Below, piece by piece: positions 46,624-59,399 of a stretch of 64,000 nt of DNA. A program made the position numbers and the translations under genes. This DNA is from Craterostigma plantagineum (Eukaryota > Streptophyta > Magnoliopsida > Lamiales > Linderniaceae): positions 248,001 through 312,000 of the forward strand of contig JAPQWV010000413.1 of assembly GCA_027422505.1 (NCBI GenBank), read 5' to 3'. The notes beneath the pieces were generated by a model, which did not search any database, was not told the origin of the DNA, and was given only the letters and a program-made list of their open reading frames with translations. Each line of letters opens with the position of its first letter. The first letter of the stretch is position 1.

Positions 46624-48960
46624 ATGCCGACCAGCATCATGATTGATTACGATGGAGAATGGATAGTTGGAGATGATAACAAATATAGTTGGGTTCCCAG
46701 GATGGGAACAAATTTAGTGCCCATTGGGTTCGATGGTGATTGTTGTTCGTTGGAGGATCTGCGAAACGAAATATACGAGTCTATTAATGTAAGCGGGAGG
46801 CCGGAGTTAAAGTTGAGCTATCAAGTATGTATGAGAGGTATGGAAGGCCGTCCTCCTTTGTATTTAAGGAATGATGGAGAGTTGAAGGATTACCTTTACT
46901 TAGGGGGTCCAATGGATAGACCGATTCTATATGTGGAAATCGGACTCCCTCCGACACTTCTCCGTCAAACTCGTGCGGACGATGAAGTTAGTCCTCTTCC
47001 AGTTGAGGTTCGTAGCGGCGGAAGCGGTTACAACGATGATTATTTTGATCGTATCATCGACTTCGGGGGTGAGGGTCACGACGTGAATTATGGGGGTGAG
47101 GGTCTCGATGAAGCGAACGTGCACGCCAACTTTGATGCGAATGTTGTTACACGGCAGAACGGGCACAACAATTTGATGGCGTAATCGAAGAAAATGCACA
47201 AAAGGATGAGGAGGACAATGGGGAGGAAAATGCGATTATTCCTAGTGATCGTTATTCTTTTACGGATGGTTCCACCATGAGAGTCGGTGATGAATTTGTG
47301 GATAAGAGGGCTGCCAAGAAGAGGATCCAAAGAGTTGCCGTAGATGCATCCTTCGAGCTCCGGAGCGTAAAATCTTCCCGATCGGTCTATGCCGTGAAAT
47401 GCAAAGAGGAAGGATGTAGTTGGAGGATATGGACAGCAAGGATTAAGGATACGTCCGTATTTTCGATTCGTACGTATTGCAACACTCATACGTGCGACCT
47501 TGCAAATCGGAACGCGAGACTTACTCAAGCATCATCGTCCTCCGTGAGCGATATGCTGCTTGAATCTTTTCAGGGCTCTACAAGTACGCCAACGCCTAAA
47601 CTAATTCGAACAATGATGAGAAATCGTGGGATCGAAGTTCCATACTTCAAAGCATGGAGGGGGGCATTTTAGCCCAAAATGCAATGAAAGGTGACCCCGA
47701 CGAGAGTTACAAGTTGTTGCCATCATACTTGGACATTGAAAAGGTTGAATCCGAGTACCATAGTAGGTCTATATCTAGACGACGAGCGGAGATTTAAACA
47801 TGTATTCATATCCCTTGGTGCTTGTATTGCGAGATACTGTCATATGAGGAAGGTCGTTTGCATCGACGGCACTTGGTTGAAAGGAAAGTATAACGGTACG
47901 TTACTCGTTGCATCGGCAGAGGATGGCGACACCCATCAGTTTCCTCTAGCGTGGGGCATAATTGACGATGTAGAGTCGATAGAATCGTGGACGTGGTTTA
48001 TGAACGAGCTCTTGGCAGTCGTACCCAATAAGGAAGATCTTGTTATCGTCTTCGACAGAGCTGCTTCAATCAAAGTTGGTGTTGCAAACGTCTACAATCG
48101 TGCACACCACGGTCATTGTATTTGGCGTCTATCTCAAAACATGAAAGGCCGTTGTAAGAAGCAGGGAGCGACTGAGATGTTCATGCGGATTGCTAAACTG
48201 TACAAGCAATGTGACTTTGATTCACAGTATAAGGATTTGAGAAAAGGTTTCCCGCGGCACATGCGTATTTGGAAGCAAATGCTTCTAAGGAACGATGGAG
48301 TCGGGCTTATTCTCCGATAACTCGCTATAACATCATGACTACGAACGGAGTCGAATCGATCAATGCAAGACTCCGTGAAGAGAGAAAGTTGCCGATCATT
48401 GCGCTTCTGGATTCGATACAGAGGTTGACGACTGACTGGTTTGCTAGATACAGACAAAAATCCATACAGGCAACCACACAGTTTACCCCGACGGTGGAGA
48501 CAATAATCCGTGAAAGGTATACGCTAAGTCAAGGGTACGAAGTTGGTGAAATCGCTCCGCAAGAGTATGATGTCCGATCTTCAGGGAGTCGTGCCGTCGT
48601 TAATCTGCAATCGAAGACATGTACGTGCCGCCAATTCGACATCGACAGGATTCCGTGTCCGCATGCAATCGCAGCGAGTCTACGAGCGAACAAATCTTTC
48701 TATCTGTTGTGTTCGGATTATTACTCTGTGCTAACGTGGCAGTTCGCTTATCATGGACGAGTTTCTCCGGTTCTGGATCAAGTCGAATGGGATACCGTGG
48801 AGGAATTGGTGTTACCGCCTAAGTTCGTAGCAAGGCGTGGGAGGAGAAGGAAAGTAGGTTTCCCTCCATCGGTGAGTTTGGTCGTAGACGTTAATTATTT
48901 TATTGTAATTTGTTCGAGTGATTCAATGTGCTATGGATATTTTAATTTTAAGAGTAGCCG
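46624..48960 (+). pseudogene. MULE transposase (MuDR type) with SWIM zinc finger, several frameshifts
   Basis: Likely start at the ATG of MPTSIMIDYDGEWI (46624). The order is as expected: N-terminal MuDR region; a zinc-finger-like domain (RVGDEFVDKRAAKKRI, CSWRIWTARI, HTCDLANRNARLT) at 47277-47660; the MULE catalytic domain (VVCIDGTWLKGKYNG with Asp, IVFDRAASI with Asp, HHGHCIWRLSQN); SWIM finger C-T-C-x5-DRIPCPHA at 48600-48680; and an Arg/Lys-rich tail. Frame changes occur near 47155, 47655, 47770 and 48265. Each part is well conserved, so decay is recent, but no full transposase can be made. Confidence 0.9.
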
Positions 48961-49029
48961 TAAAGTAGGTTTCCCTTCTACGTTTGGAATCATATTTTGA
49001 TACAATGTACTATGGTTATTGTAATTTTA

Positions 49030-49930
49030 AGAGGCACTATTTTTCGAATTTTTATGGAGTTTCGAATAGTTCGAATAGGTTACTCGGATATAATTTTGTT
49101 GTAAAAATGAGCTTATTCAAGTCTTTCTGTAAAATCGAAAAGTTCGAATACGTCACCCGAAGACAGTTTTGTTGAAAAAATTGGAAAAGATCTTATTCGA
49201 GTCTTTCTGTAAAATCGGGAAGTTCGAATACCTTACTCGGAAGTTGTAGTTTTGTTGATTAAAGAATAATCAAGTAAAGGACGAAAAGGAGTTATTCGAG
49301 TATGGGTGGAAAATCGAAAACATTCGGAACCTATATTCGCAGATATTATTTTTATTCGAGTTTCTTCTTGTAAAATTGTAATTATCATTATCTCAATATC
49401 TCGGTGTAGAAATACCAATATTTCGATGTTTTAGAGCTTTTACAAAGTTAATAATTCACTTGATAAACAAAAACATGTTTGATAAAAATCGGGGAATGAT
49501 ATATGATTGAATGACAAAAAGATCGACTATATAGAGATGATGATGATAATAATCGAGTATATCGATTTTTATCAAAACGATATTATATCAAAATAGTTTT
49601 ATCAGATACTATATCTTAATTTGATTGAAATAATTTACTTTCATGACTCTGAAACGCACCAGTAATACTAAGATAAGCACACATTGAACATAGTTTAGAA
49701 TAGAAGTTCAGATATTGCACCTATTCGAGTGATACTGAAACTCGAATTGATTCGTAGAGCAAACTCGAATATAGTATCTCTATTCGAGTAATAAAAAGTT
49801 CGGATAACAGTGATCGAAGTTCAGATTTTGCACCTATCCGAGTGATATTGAAAACTCGAATTGATTTGAAGACTTCACTCGAATATAGTATTTCTATTCG
49901 AGTAACAAAAAAGTTCGAATAACAGTGAAA
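49030..49930. repeat. TTCGAA/ATTCGAGT motif cluster downstream of MULE transposase
   Basis: A long AT-rich tract with repeated ATTCGAGT, TTCGAATA and CTCGAATA strings, including two imperfect direct repeats of about 110 bases (near 49700-49810 and 49815-49930) sharing TTCAGAT-TGCACCTAT and CTCGAATATAGTAT. It mirrors the cluster at 46264-46600. Confidence 0.6.
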
Positions 49931-50037
49931 ATTTTCAACATTTCCTTTCAAATACATTCATCCATAAATCAACAATTCATCCCAAATCAACAATTCATCA
50001 CAATTCAGCCCAAACACATTCATCTCAAAATCAATCA

Positions 50038-50812
50038 ACAATTCTGGGAATTCAGTCCGGCGGCTGATACGAGTTGGCATTGGAGGAAGATCAACAGACT
50101 AAAGAGCAAGTTCAGGTTGGGTTATGATGGCTGCAAATGGATATATTCAAAAGAGGGAGTATACACTGTTAGGAGTGGTTTCGACTGGCTCAAAGGGTAT
50201 CACCCTCCCTTCCCCTTCTGTGACGTTGTATGGAACAGGATTAATGTGCCAAAGCACTCATTCATACTCTGGCTGATATTGCAAAAACGAGTATTAACTG
50301 TGGACATATTGTGTAGCTGGGGTATGGTCATTCCCAACACAAGTTGTAGGCTGTGTGACACATATGAGGAATCATTGGAGCATCTGTTCCTGTCTTGTCA
50401 ATATAGTCAGCAAGTGATCTCAAGGATCAATGCATGGCTGAATATCAGGGACACGGTCCAGACCTTTGAAGATCTCAGTAGCTGGACGGAAAGTATAGGA
50501 AGAAGAAGAAGTGCAGCACATCGCATAAGTGTGGCGTGCTATGCGTCTACAATTCACCACCTATGGTGTGAACGAAATAAGCGAGTACATGGTGAGGGAC
50601 CAAGCAGTGCCGAGCAGATAGTGAGCAAGATAAAGGAAGAAATGTTACTCAGATTACAGTCTTTTTGCCATCAGAAGCAGATTAGGAATTTTTGTTTTAG
50701 ATTAGATTAAAATGAATATAATAGAAATGTGAGTAGAGGGAGTTGGGAGTGTGAGCATTGTACTTTGCAGTGGGTTATGTGGTAAATGAATTGATCATTT
50801 CACCAAAAAAAA
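50038..50812 (+). mobile_element. 5'-truncated LINE insertion (3' end of ORF2 plus poly-A)
   Basis: The open frame from about 50044 to 50710 reads FWEFSPAADTSWHWRK, WNRINVPKHSFILWLILQKR and a Cys-rich zf-RVT region C-x2-C-x9-H, the end of plant L1-type ORF2. A 3' untranslated stretch and a run of A at 50805-50816 follow. AAAATCAATCA occurs on both sides (50027-50037 and about 50813-50823), a target duplication. It is the same family as the longer LINE at 55.9-60.6 kb. Confidence 0.88.
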
Positions 50813-50871
50813 AAAATCAATCATTCATTATAAAATCAACATTTCATACATTTAAAATGAGAAATACATTG

Positions 50872-53700
50872 TCAAGCAGTCCAATTGTTAAACCATATAC
50901 AAATAGTTAAAAACTTTCTAAACAAACCTATTTTTTCATCGTTCAGCGAGTAAAGATCATATCTATTGCCGAACATCGTCGACATCGCCGCCCGCGGCAT
51001 ATAGATACCGCACTCCCCGCTGTCCGACAAATAGAACCATTCTAGCTTTAATACCAAACTTCTTGTCGCAAAACTTCGATATGTAAAAAATAAGACATGA
51101 AAATTACCTGAGCTTTTGTTGAGGGAACTCTACGCACCACGTATATGTAAATTTTTCGGGGTTTTCATTAACCCCTACCAGTTGAAGCATCAACGGTATT
51201 AATTCGGAGAGGGGTTCGAGGTACGGCTTCATTAATCGCATATCAGAATCACTAGTCCGGTCGGAGTCGAAGATGTGAATGGTCCTCTCCTTGAACTGAG
51301 CGACTAGAAGTATCCAATGGGAATTAAATCCCAATGGGATGACGGCAGCCTCCGCTTGGTTCCAGTGGAGGGACGGCCTACCAGGCAGATTGATCTCTCC
51401 CGTAGTGAATAGTCTGTACGATTCCGCATTCCACGGGCGAACACTGTCATAGAAGGTCGCCTGTGCGAAGTTGGTATGCATGAATGCTATCTTTCTATCC
51501 ACGGGAAGCACGTAGCATTCTTGCATCGCAATATAACCCCAGAATACCTCGTTGACGTGCTGCAATGATAGCATAATATGTTATTTAAAATAGTTAATTA
51601 ACTAGAACATATTTAGCCAAAAAAACGTACCGCTTCGGAGATCCAAATTTTTGGAGTAGACAGATCTTCGAAAAATTTCTTGTCATAAGATAGTAGTATG
51701 CCCTGACGTCCATGGGTCGCCGTCATCCTTTCCAACTCCACACTTACTGCCCCCAATTAGCCGTCCTCGATTCAATTTGATGCTGTAAGTTGTTGAGGCG
51801 AGGTTTCGTACAAGGGGGGTCGATTCGGGCAATGGTACAAAAGGACTGCTCAGCACCTTTGATCGTTTCTTCTCACGCTCAGGCTGTTGGCTTAACCGTT
51901 TGTACTGCTTCTTGGGCTCAGCAACCATATTCTCGGGCTCGGCCGCGGCCGTCTGCCTCTTCTCGGCCTCAACCACCATCGTCTCGGCCGCGGCCTCCGT
52001 CTGCCTCGTCTCGGCCTCAACCAGTCTCTGCTACGCTCGGCGTCCTCCCGAACACTGGGTATAATAACTCATATCTCGTTCTCATTCCCGTGCCTCCCTC
52101 AACGTCTCAAAACCTAAAAATGGGAGTATTATGTTTAACTTGAGTAATATATACCAATATAATTTTAAATGTCATTCACGTAAAGTAATGCATACCCTCG
52201 AGCACCATCGAGCGTAACGCCCTAATCTCTGTCCTCACTAAAGATAATTCTTCCCGGACCTCCCGAACATCGGCCTCCATCCTGTCCATTCTTCTATCAA
52301 TGTGGGTGATTATCGAACTCGAAGAAACAGGAGGAGGAGAGGCCCCTCGAGTACGATCATATCGTTGTGGATGAGGGGATGCCTCACGTGAAGGCTCTAT
52401 CGGCTGTGGAGGAGGAGACGGTGGAGGAGATGGAGCGAGCCGATGGTCAGCGCAGTATACCGTCATCCGATTTAGAAGATGCTCCACTATCCTCTGGGAT
52501 ACGGCATATCCCTGCTGCCAGGAAAGCCGGCGGTCGTGCGGCCGTGATCCGACTCCAATTAAGCATCGGATGGTGTAAGCCAACACTGCACCGTCTGTGT
52601 ATTTGTACGAGTTCAATCAAATTAGGGATATGCAACTCTAAAAATTCATATTATAAATAAATATATATACTTACATTTCTATTCGCATCACTGAAGACAT
52701 GCTCCACCGATTCATAATTTGGAGCAAAACTCTTGGCGAAGAATTTTGTCTTCCAATGACACATGCGGGGTAACGGGAGGTTTTCATCGCTTTTCCTCAT
52801 TGCAAACTCCCCGAGCCTCGGCCAACATTCGTCCGCAAGAACCTGATAAAGAGAGTATATTAAGTTAAAAAATGTAATATAACAATTTAATTACCTGAAG
52901 CGGTTGGACGAAGCTGCTAATATCGAAGGTCGCATGGGAATTGGGTTTATTCTTCGAAGTCACCATCCGACGCTTCTCCACTAGGTCTTTGTTCAGACCA
53001 TAGAGAACCTCTTCGAACGCTATCCTTCCCCAAGGATATTTGTTGAAGCTGTCGAAATCCTCCACTAGACGGAGCCACTCGCTCTTCACCTTCAGGTCCC
53101 TTTTCATTCTCCGCGGCCCTAGTACCGCGGCGGCAAAATATAGGGCCGCGATCTTCAACTTCTCCATGTTTACGCCCGCGGCCCTAGTACCGCCATCGTC
53201 GGCAGCATCGCACATCGTATCATTGATCCTCGTCTCCAGATCGTCCAAATATATAACCCTCTTGCCTACGAGCCAACAGGCATTAGTTTTTATAATTGAA
53301 GTAAAAAAGCTTCAAAATGATAATAGGAGAATCATACCAGGCCAATGCCTCGTTACAAACTCGTTCGATGACGGTATCACTTGATCATCGACAGCGTGAC
53401 AGTGCATGCCGGTGATTAAGCAATACTCGACCAATGAAAATCTTAACGGCCGCTCGCGAACGACCATCCACAGCTCCAAGGACTCGGGCACATACTCCAC
53501 CTGTCGGCTCATCAGATACCATAGAAGCATGTTGGAGTTCTAGTGGTCTCGGCCCGCCTTTATCAGGTTCTCGAACTGGGTCCTCGTGACCATTTCCGCC
53601 AATTCTCTTTTGTTCAGAAGCGTACGAATGCGCTCGCAAGCTGTCATGTACGGCGAGTGATCGCGTGCGTGTATGTTTAAATAAAGGTTCGTGCGAGTAC
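50872..53700 (-). pseudogene. DUF1985 plus Ulp1-like (C48) cysteine protease gene of the MULE
   Basis: Reading the minus strand from about 53650: a DUF1985 region (LAEMVTRTQFENLIKAG, then a stop TAG, MLLWYLMSRQVEYVPESLELWMVV, PLRFSLVEYCLITGMHC), RIAFEEVLYGLNKD, a basic/proline-rich linker with a coiled-coil-like heptad stretch (52176-52616), then a C48 protease with catalytic His in NSHWILLV, Asp in IFDSD and Cys in SGECGIYMPRAA (50960-51600). Ulp1 folds cleave SUMO-type isopeptides; in KI-type MULEs the role is unknown. Introns are likely but I cannot join all parts in one frame, and there is at least one in-frame stop. Confidence 0.75.
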
Positions 53701-53705
53701 GTCAA

Positions 53706-54650
53706 GTAATAATTAAAACGAATATATTATAACTAGAATCACGCGCGATAGGCAGTGGACCTATCGTTTGTAATATAGCTATAGTGAATATCCGAGTATC
53801 GAACACGAGGAATAAATTGAGTACTAGTATTGACCTATCGTCTCGATATTTAGCCTAAATAAAATGATGAGATTTGTTTATACTACGAACTAATTTAATA
53901 GAGCAACCTAATGAAATAAGAGAATAAGGAAGCAAAACTAAGATAATACGAGTGACTTAAGATGACAAATATGTGTTCGGGATTCGAATCCCGCTGGGCG
54001 TTGTCGACTAAGGCTACGGAATATCGTTCCTACGTGATTATCGACTAAATCGCAGTAATTTCCTACCCACTCACGGATTTGCTATCGCCCTAAACGTTCG
54101 TGGGAATCTAAGTTTAGCGATTACTAGATGGCGAGGATCGAGTATTTGCTGTCGCCCTATACTCGAATCCTAACGTCTATGAACGGCCTGATCGTTATTT
54201 AGCTGTCGCCCTAAACGATGTACCACACAGTCATATTAACACATAGACATATTGAGACAAAGAAGCAATATCATAGAACGATAAATAGTCGAATACACGT
54301 GTTCACGATTATCCTACGCTTTAACTACGACATAACCCAACGTTCATCTACTCCCAAACACACAAGAGGATTAGCTACTCATATTGGACGCCACAGCAAC
54401 GAGATTTAAAGAAAACAAGGTAAGAGAACTCACTAAATCTTCCCTGAGAAGTGAGTATGGCGTTTCTGAGGTGGAGCTCTCGTTCCTCGATCGAATAGGC
54501 GTGACTACGTTGTTGGATCGTCTCTTACGTACTCTGAATGAAAGAGCGGCTTCTAGGGTTCTTCTTCTTCTTCTTTTCTCTTAGGTTTCGTCCCTATCAA
54601 GTTCCTTGAGTTCTAAGAAGAACTCCCTTTTTATGCTTCGAAAATGGGCC
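53706..54650. other. Noncoding retroelement DNA
   Basis: Repeated strings such as GCTGTCGCCCTA (four related copies at 54075-54215) and a palindrome CGGGATTCGAATCCCG at 53978-53993. No gene. It probably belongs to the Athila-like element's untranslated region. Confidence 0.45.
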
Positions 54651-54668
54651 AAAACCCTGAAATTTGGC

Positions 54669-55137
54669 ACGTTCACGGCCTCGGCCTCGTATCGGGCCTT
54701 CACGGCCGTGACGGCGGCTTAAACTCTAAATATTGACTTCTCTGGCACAGGTCACGGCCACGTGCATCTTGAATCACGGCCGTGACGTCAAGATCTTGAG
54801 CTACTGTCGAGATTCACGGCTTCGTACAGTGGAGCTCACGGCCGTGAATCTATACTTGTTCCAAATCTTCGTCTACTGCCCAAGTTCACGGGTTCTTGCA
54901 TGAGGTTTCACGGCCGAGACAATGGCCAGTGAACTTACTGCCGTGATTCACGGCCACTCGCACAAAATCTCACGGCCGTGACACAATAAGGGTCTTTTCG
55001 TCTTAGCCCTCTGCCGAGATTCACGGCCTATGGCATGATCAGTCACGGCCGTGACTCTTAAGTGTCTTGCGTTTTGAGCTTACTGCCATCATTCACGGCC
55101 ACTTGCGAGGTGATTCACGACAGTGACTAGTGACTGG
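54669..55137 (+). repeat. Array of TCACGGCCGTGA palindromes (left)
   Basis: Five perfect TCACGGCCGTGA dodecamers and many half-sites in degenerate units about 70 bases long, reading on the plus strand CTGCC-GA-x-TTCACGGCC, a spacer, then GTCACGGCCGTGACTC. The same unit occurs in opposite orientation at 63560-64000. Confidence 0.8.
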
Positions 55138-55204
55138 CAGCTTCATAATTCGCCATTTTCGCGTCGTGTTCGCCTCGTTTTCGTTCCTTTTCGCTTGATA
55201 ACCG

Positions 55205-55936
55205 TTTAAAGGTCCTACAATATTTAAATGGGTGTAAATAGAGCCAAGAAATACATGAATAACCAAAAATATCCTATTATAACCCAAATAAACACAACAA
55301 TAGACGTATTAAATTACGTTTATCAAACCTCCCCACACTTAAGCTTTTGCTTGTCCTCAAGCAAATTAGAATCAAGAAAGGGTAACAACATAGTGGCACG
55401 GCCATTCACAATTCACCACGCAGATGAAAAACACAAAATGGAATCAAGCAAGCAATTATGGACACTGCAACAATAATCAGCACTTATCGACACGAATTTC
55501 CTTAGCACTACTAATCAAGATCCACACCTCGCAGGGATTCACTCAAATCACTCAGTGTATAGGCTAATAATTTGGTGAATCGCTCAATTCATGCAATAAT
55601 ATAGTCACTACCATATGCTTGCAAGTATCACACGTCTACTACTTAAAGCAGTTAGCATGAATCAGAAGGTCTTTTCCGGGTAAATGGGTTCAGATAGTAA
55701 TGAGGTGATAATGGAATCACATATGAGTAGCAGTCGTGTCGGTCTTCATGTCATTGTCTAAAGCGCGCTTACAAATTAGCCTTTCTGGTTACGTCGTCTT
55801 CATTTCCTCTTATTTCTGCTGCGTTCCACTAAGCCTTTCGTCTCCCACGTCTCAACATGAGAAATGATGTGGAATTCACGAGACTGGAAGATTATCAAAG
55901 GAAAGGTTCTTTTCTTTTCATTACAACAGCTTATTC
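55205..55936. other. Noncoding retroelement DNA between array and LINE
   Basis: No gene. It contains the CCCCACACTTAAGC with TTTTGCTTGTCCTCAAGC string characteristic (in reverse) of Athila-like elements. Confidence 0.45.
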
Positions 55937-56013
55937 TTTTTTTTTTGGTAGAAGGAAATTCCATTTACCACAGTCTCAAATGACAGAATTTGTACACTCA
56001 GAGCCTACTACAT

Positions 56014-59000
56014 TTAGGAAATGTTACCCAAACCAGAACAAATATACTGGAATAACATTGAATGAGCAACACGTTTCTTGTGAGAGAATGCTTGAAGCCT
56101 CCATTTCAGTTCCTGCTTAATCATGCAACCAATCTGATTCGCATCCTTCTCCCCTAGTTCATGCAGTCTCCGATTCCTTTCACTCCAAATATGGTATAGC
56201 ACCGATGTATAGCAGGCCACAGTTATACAGCACTGAACTTTCCGTCTCTTCCCCGTGCAAATCATCCAACAGCATAGATCCTCAAATGATTGAATCTTCA
56301 CTCCAATATTCAGCCATGCATTGATATACATTAGCACTTGCTGGCTAATCTATGCTGGTCATCCCCCATTCGAGCAATCTGTCTGTTGTTAGCACTCTTT
56401 TCTGCAGAATCAACCAAAGAATAAATGATTGTTTCGGTATGTTGAGCCTATTCCACACCGGTTTACAATAAGGAAAGTCTGGGAGTTCGCCTTTGAGCCA
56501 GAGATAACCCGTGCGAACATTGTATTTCCCATCAGCAGCTGCTAACCATTTATTTCCCCTATACCCCAATATAAACCTCTCTTTCAGCCTATGCAATTTT
56601 CTCCAATGCCAGCTCGAATCCACGGCAGGGTTGAATTCCCAGAAATCTGTCCCTTTCAAATAAATCACATTGATCCATTTTATCCACAGTGAATCTACTT
56701 TCATGGTAATGTCCCATATTTGCTTGCCGGCCAGGGCTATATTCCAGGTAACGCAGTCTCGGAGGTTGAGCCCCCCTTTGCTTCTTGGTCTACAAACACT
56801 CTCCCAATTCATAAGGGGTACACTCTTACCATGCGCCTTTTTGCCCCATAGAAAATCACGACAGATCCGATCAACCTCTTTTGAGACTGATTTGGGTAGC
56901 AGGAAAATAGATCCCCAATACCCATGCGTTGCTAGTAGCACCGAGTTAATCAGACATAACCTACCCGCATACGACAGATTCCGCGTTGCCCAGCAGGTGA
57001 TTCTAGCTGTAATCTTCTCTATTAATGCCTGACACGAGCTCCTACTCCATTTTATTGGGGATATGGGAACTCCCAAATATCTCATTGGGTAGTCCCCCCT
57101 CTGAAATCCCGAAAGGCAGGCAATTTTGGTTTGCAGCATCATTAGAAATGCCAGCCAGATACAAACTGGATTTCTGGTGACTTGCCTCCAAATCCGAAAC
57201 TTCTTGGAAATGGTCTAGTGCTTCTCTAAGCACTGCCACGGACCCTGGAGTACCTTTACTGAACAGCATAAGGTCATCGGCGAAGCACAGATTCACCAAT
57301 TTAATGGCACGGCAGTTGGGGTGAAATCTAAATCGGGTATCCCTTGAGGCTGCCTGCAGTTTTCTTGTGAGATATTCCATAGCAATCACAAATAATAGAG
57401 GTGACATAGGGTCCCCTTGTCTCAGTCCCCTGGCACCTTTAATTGGCTTAGTTAAGACTCCATTTATGGACACAGTATAGGAAACAGTGGAAACGCATTC
57501 CATTACCCACTTGACAAACTTCATGGGAAAATTAAGGAGGCATAACCAATCCTTTAGAAAGTTCCAATCAACTGTGTCATATGCTTTCCTGACATCCACT
57601 TTCATTAGAGCCCTAGCTGAAGTATGCTTCCTGTTATAAAGCCGGATCAAATCTTGACAGAGGAGGATGTTATGGACAATTGACCTTCCTTCGACAAATG
57701 CATTCTGATTAGCACTGATAAGCTTCGGTAACAGTGGTTTGAGTCTATTACACAGCATCTTTACAATACATTTATAGAGTGTGTTACAACACGCTATAGG
57801 TCTGTAATCTGCCGCAGTGTTTGGGGATGCAATCTTAGGAATGAGGCACAACACCGTGCTATTAAGTTTGGGCAGCATTTTGCCTGTGGCGAAGAATTCC
57901 ATCACTGCCCCAGTGACTTGATCCCCCACAATGCTCCATGCTTGCTTGAAGAAACCACTTCCAAACCCATCTGGCCCTGGGGATACTTCCTCATGTATGG
58001 ACTTCAATACATCCCAAACCTCAGTTCTCTCAAATGGTCGAGGGAGCTTCAACTGATCAGCCAAATTCAGCTTATACCCCTCAGCAGCAACGGTTTGGTC
58101 CAGTTCCTGTCTATTCCATCTCCCGTTGCCCAGCATCTCATGGAAATAATCCGCAAAATGCTGCTGTATCCCCATTTGATCCGTGATTAACTTCCCATCA
58201 GCATTAGAGACAGACAGTATCCTGTTAGAGTAAGCTCTCTGTTTTATTATACTATGAAAATATGCTGTATTCTGATCACCTTGACTCAACCATCTCACTT
58301 TGGCTTTTTGCCTTAAGAATCTGTCATTAGCCACAAATAGAAACCCATATTCTGCTCTACCTTCTTCCTCCTTAGCTATCAGCTCAGGATTCAATGGATC
58401 AGCATGGAGAGCTATCTGTAATTCTTCAATTTTAACCTTTGCCGCTTCAGTCCTCCTGGAAATATCAGCAAAAGTTGATCGGTTCAAAGCCTTCAAAGGT
58501 CTTTGCAGTCCTGCCAGATTAACACACACTGCTTTCATATCTGACCCTCCTGTAGAGCGCCAATATTCCTTAACTGTGGGCAGGAAGGAGGGATCTAAGC
58601 ACCACATGTTAAAGTATTTGAAGGCCCTGCGCTGGGTTTGAACCGTCCCTGGACTCCTGAGCACGATAGGGGTGTGATCAGAGACTCCTTCAGGCAGAAA
58701 CACTGTTGTATGATCAAAGAATTTGGAGATCCATTCTTGATTGACAAAAGCCCAATCTATTTTACTCCAAATTCTGTTTCCCTCACTTTGTTTATTAGAC
58801 CAAGTGAATTGGCAGCCGCTTTTCCTGATTTCCTCTAGTTGGCAGTCAAGCAAACACTGACTGAATTCACTGTATTCAGAACCACTTACAACTGATCCTC
58901 CCAATCTATCTTCAGCATTTCTAATATTATTGAAGTCTCCCCAAACCATCCAGGGGTCATTGATGGTGCCTCCTAACTGCACTAATATTTCCCACAATTT

Positions 59001-59399
59001 ACTCCGCGCACTCAGAACATTGTGCCCATATACACATGTAAGATATGTAACTAGTGCACTGTTCTTAAGGACCTTGAAATGCATATGCTGTTCTGATTTG
59101 GACAGCAATTCCAGTTCAGTACCTCCTCTCCACATCACCACAATTCTGCCATTCGGATGGTTGCTGAGATTATGGCAGTTTTCCCACCCATTAAAGACTT
59201 TATACAGTGTTCCCTGCATTATCCCCTGTTTGAGCTTAGTTTCCAGTAAACACATGATGTTGATCTTGTACTTATAGCAGAAGAGAGCCACCTCTCTCTG
59301 CTTAACAGGGCCATTCAGGCCCCTGATATTCCAGCATGCAGCACTATCCATTTGCAGGGTCAAGTTCCCTCTGCTTGGAAGGGATTGTTCTGCAATCAT
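56014..59399 (-). pseudogene. LINE ORF2 (endonuclease and reverse transcriptase), frameshift and deletion
   Basis: From the Met at 59399 or the more likely Met at 59351: an APE endonuclease (CWNIRGLN, LLETK, WMVWGDFNNI, SKIDWAFVN, SDHTPIVL), then reverse transcriptase (SPGPDGFGSGFFK, DYRPIACCNTLYK, NAFVEGRSI, KVDVRKAYDTVDW, ARGLRQGDPMSPLLF, CFADDLMLF). One frame change near 57140 moves the reading to 56345-57142 (RYLGVPIS, SYAGRLCLINSVL, FWEFNPAVDSSWHWRK). Near 56340 about 22 codons of the zf-RVT Cys-rich region are missing compared with the copy at 50 kb, and the last part (56014-56337) lies in a further frame. Not functional. Confidence 0.92.

Larger units (their letters stand above)
45840..53700. 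mobile_element. Mutator-like element carrying a Ulp1 protease gene (Kaonashi-like), decayed
   Basis: A MULE transposase gene (plus) and a DUF1985 plus Ulp1 protease gene (minus) point toward each other with about 2 kb between them. Plant MULEs with this gene pair are known as Kaonashi (KI) elements and often lack long inverted repeats. I could not find termini or a target duplication, so the limits are approximate. A LINE fragment has inserted between the genes. The left margin repeats AAAAGGGAGT three times (45840-45912). Confidence 0.6.

Noticed and set aside
46264..49930. CRISPR-like spaced repeats
   Set aside because: Motifs are short, in both orientations and irregularly spaced in a eukaryotic genome.
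53978..53993. CGGGATTCGAATCCCG resembling a tRNA T-arm
   Set aside because: It is a perfect palindrome inside retroelement DNA; no acceptor, D or anticodon arms can be drawn around it.
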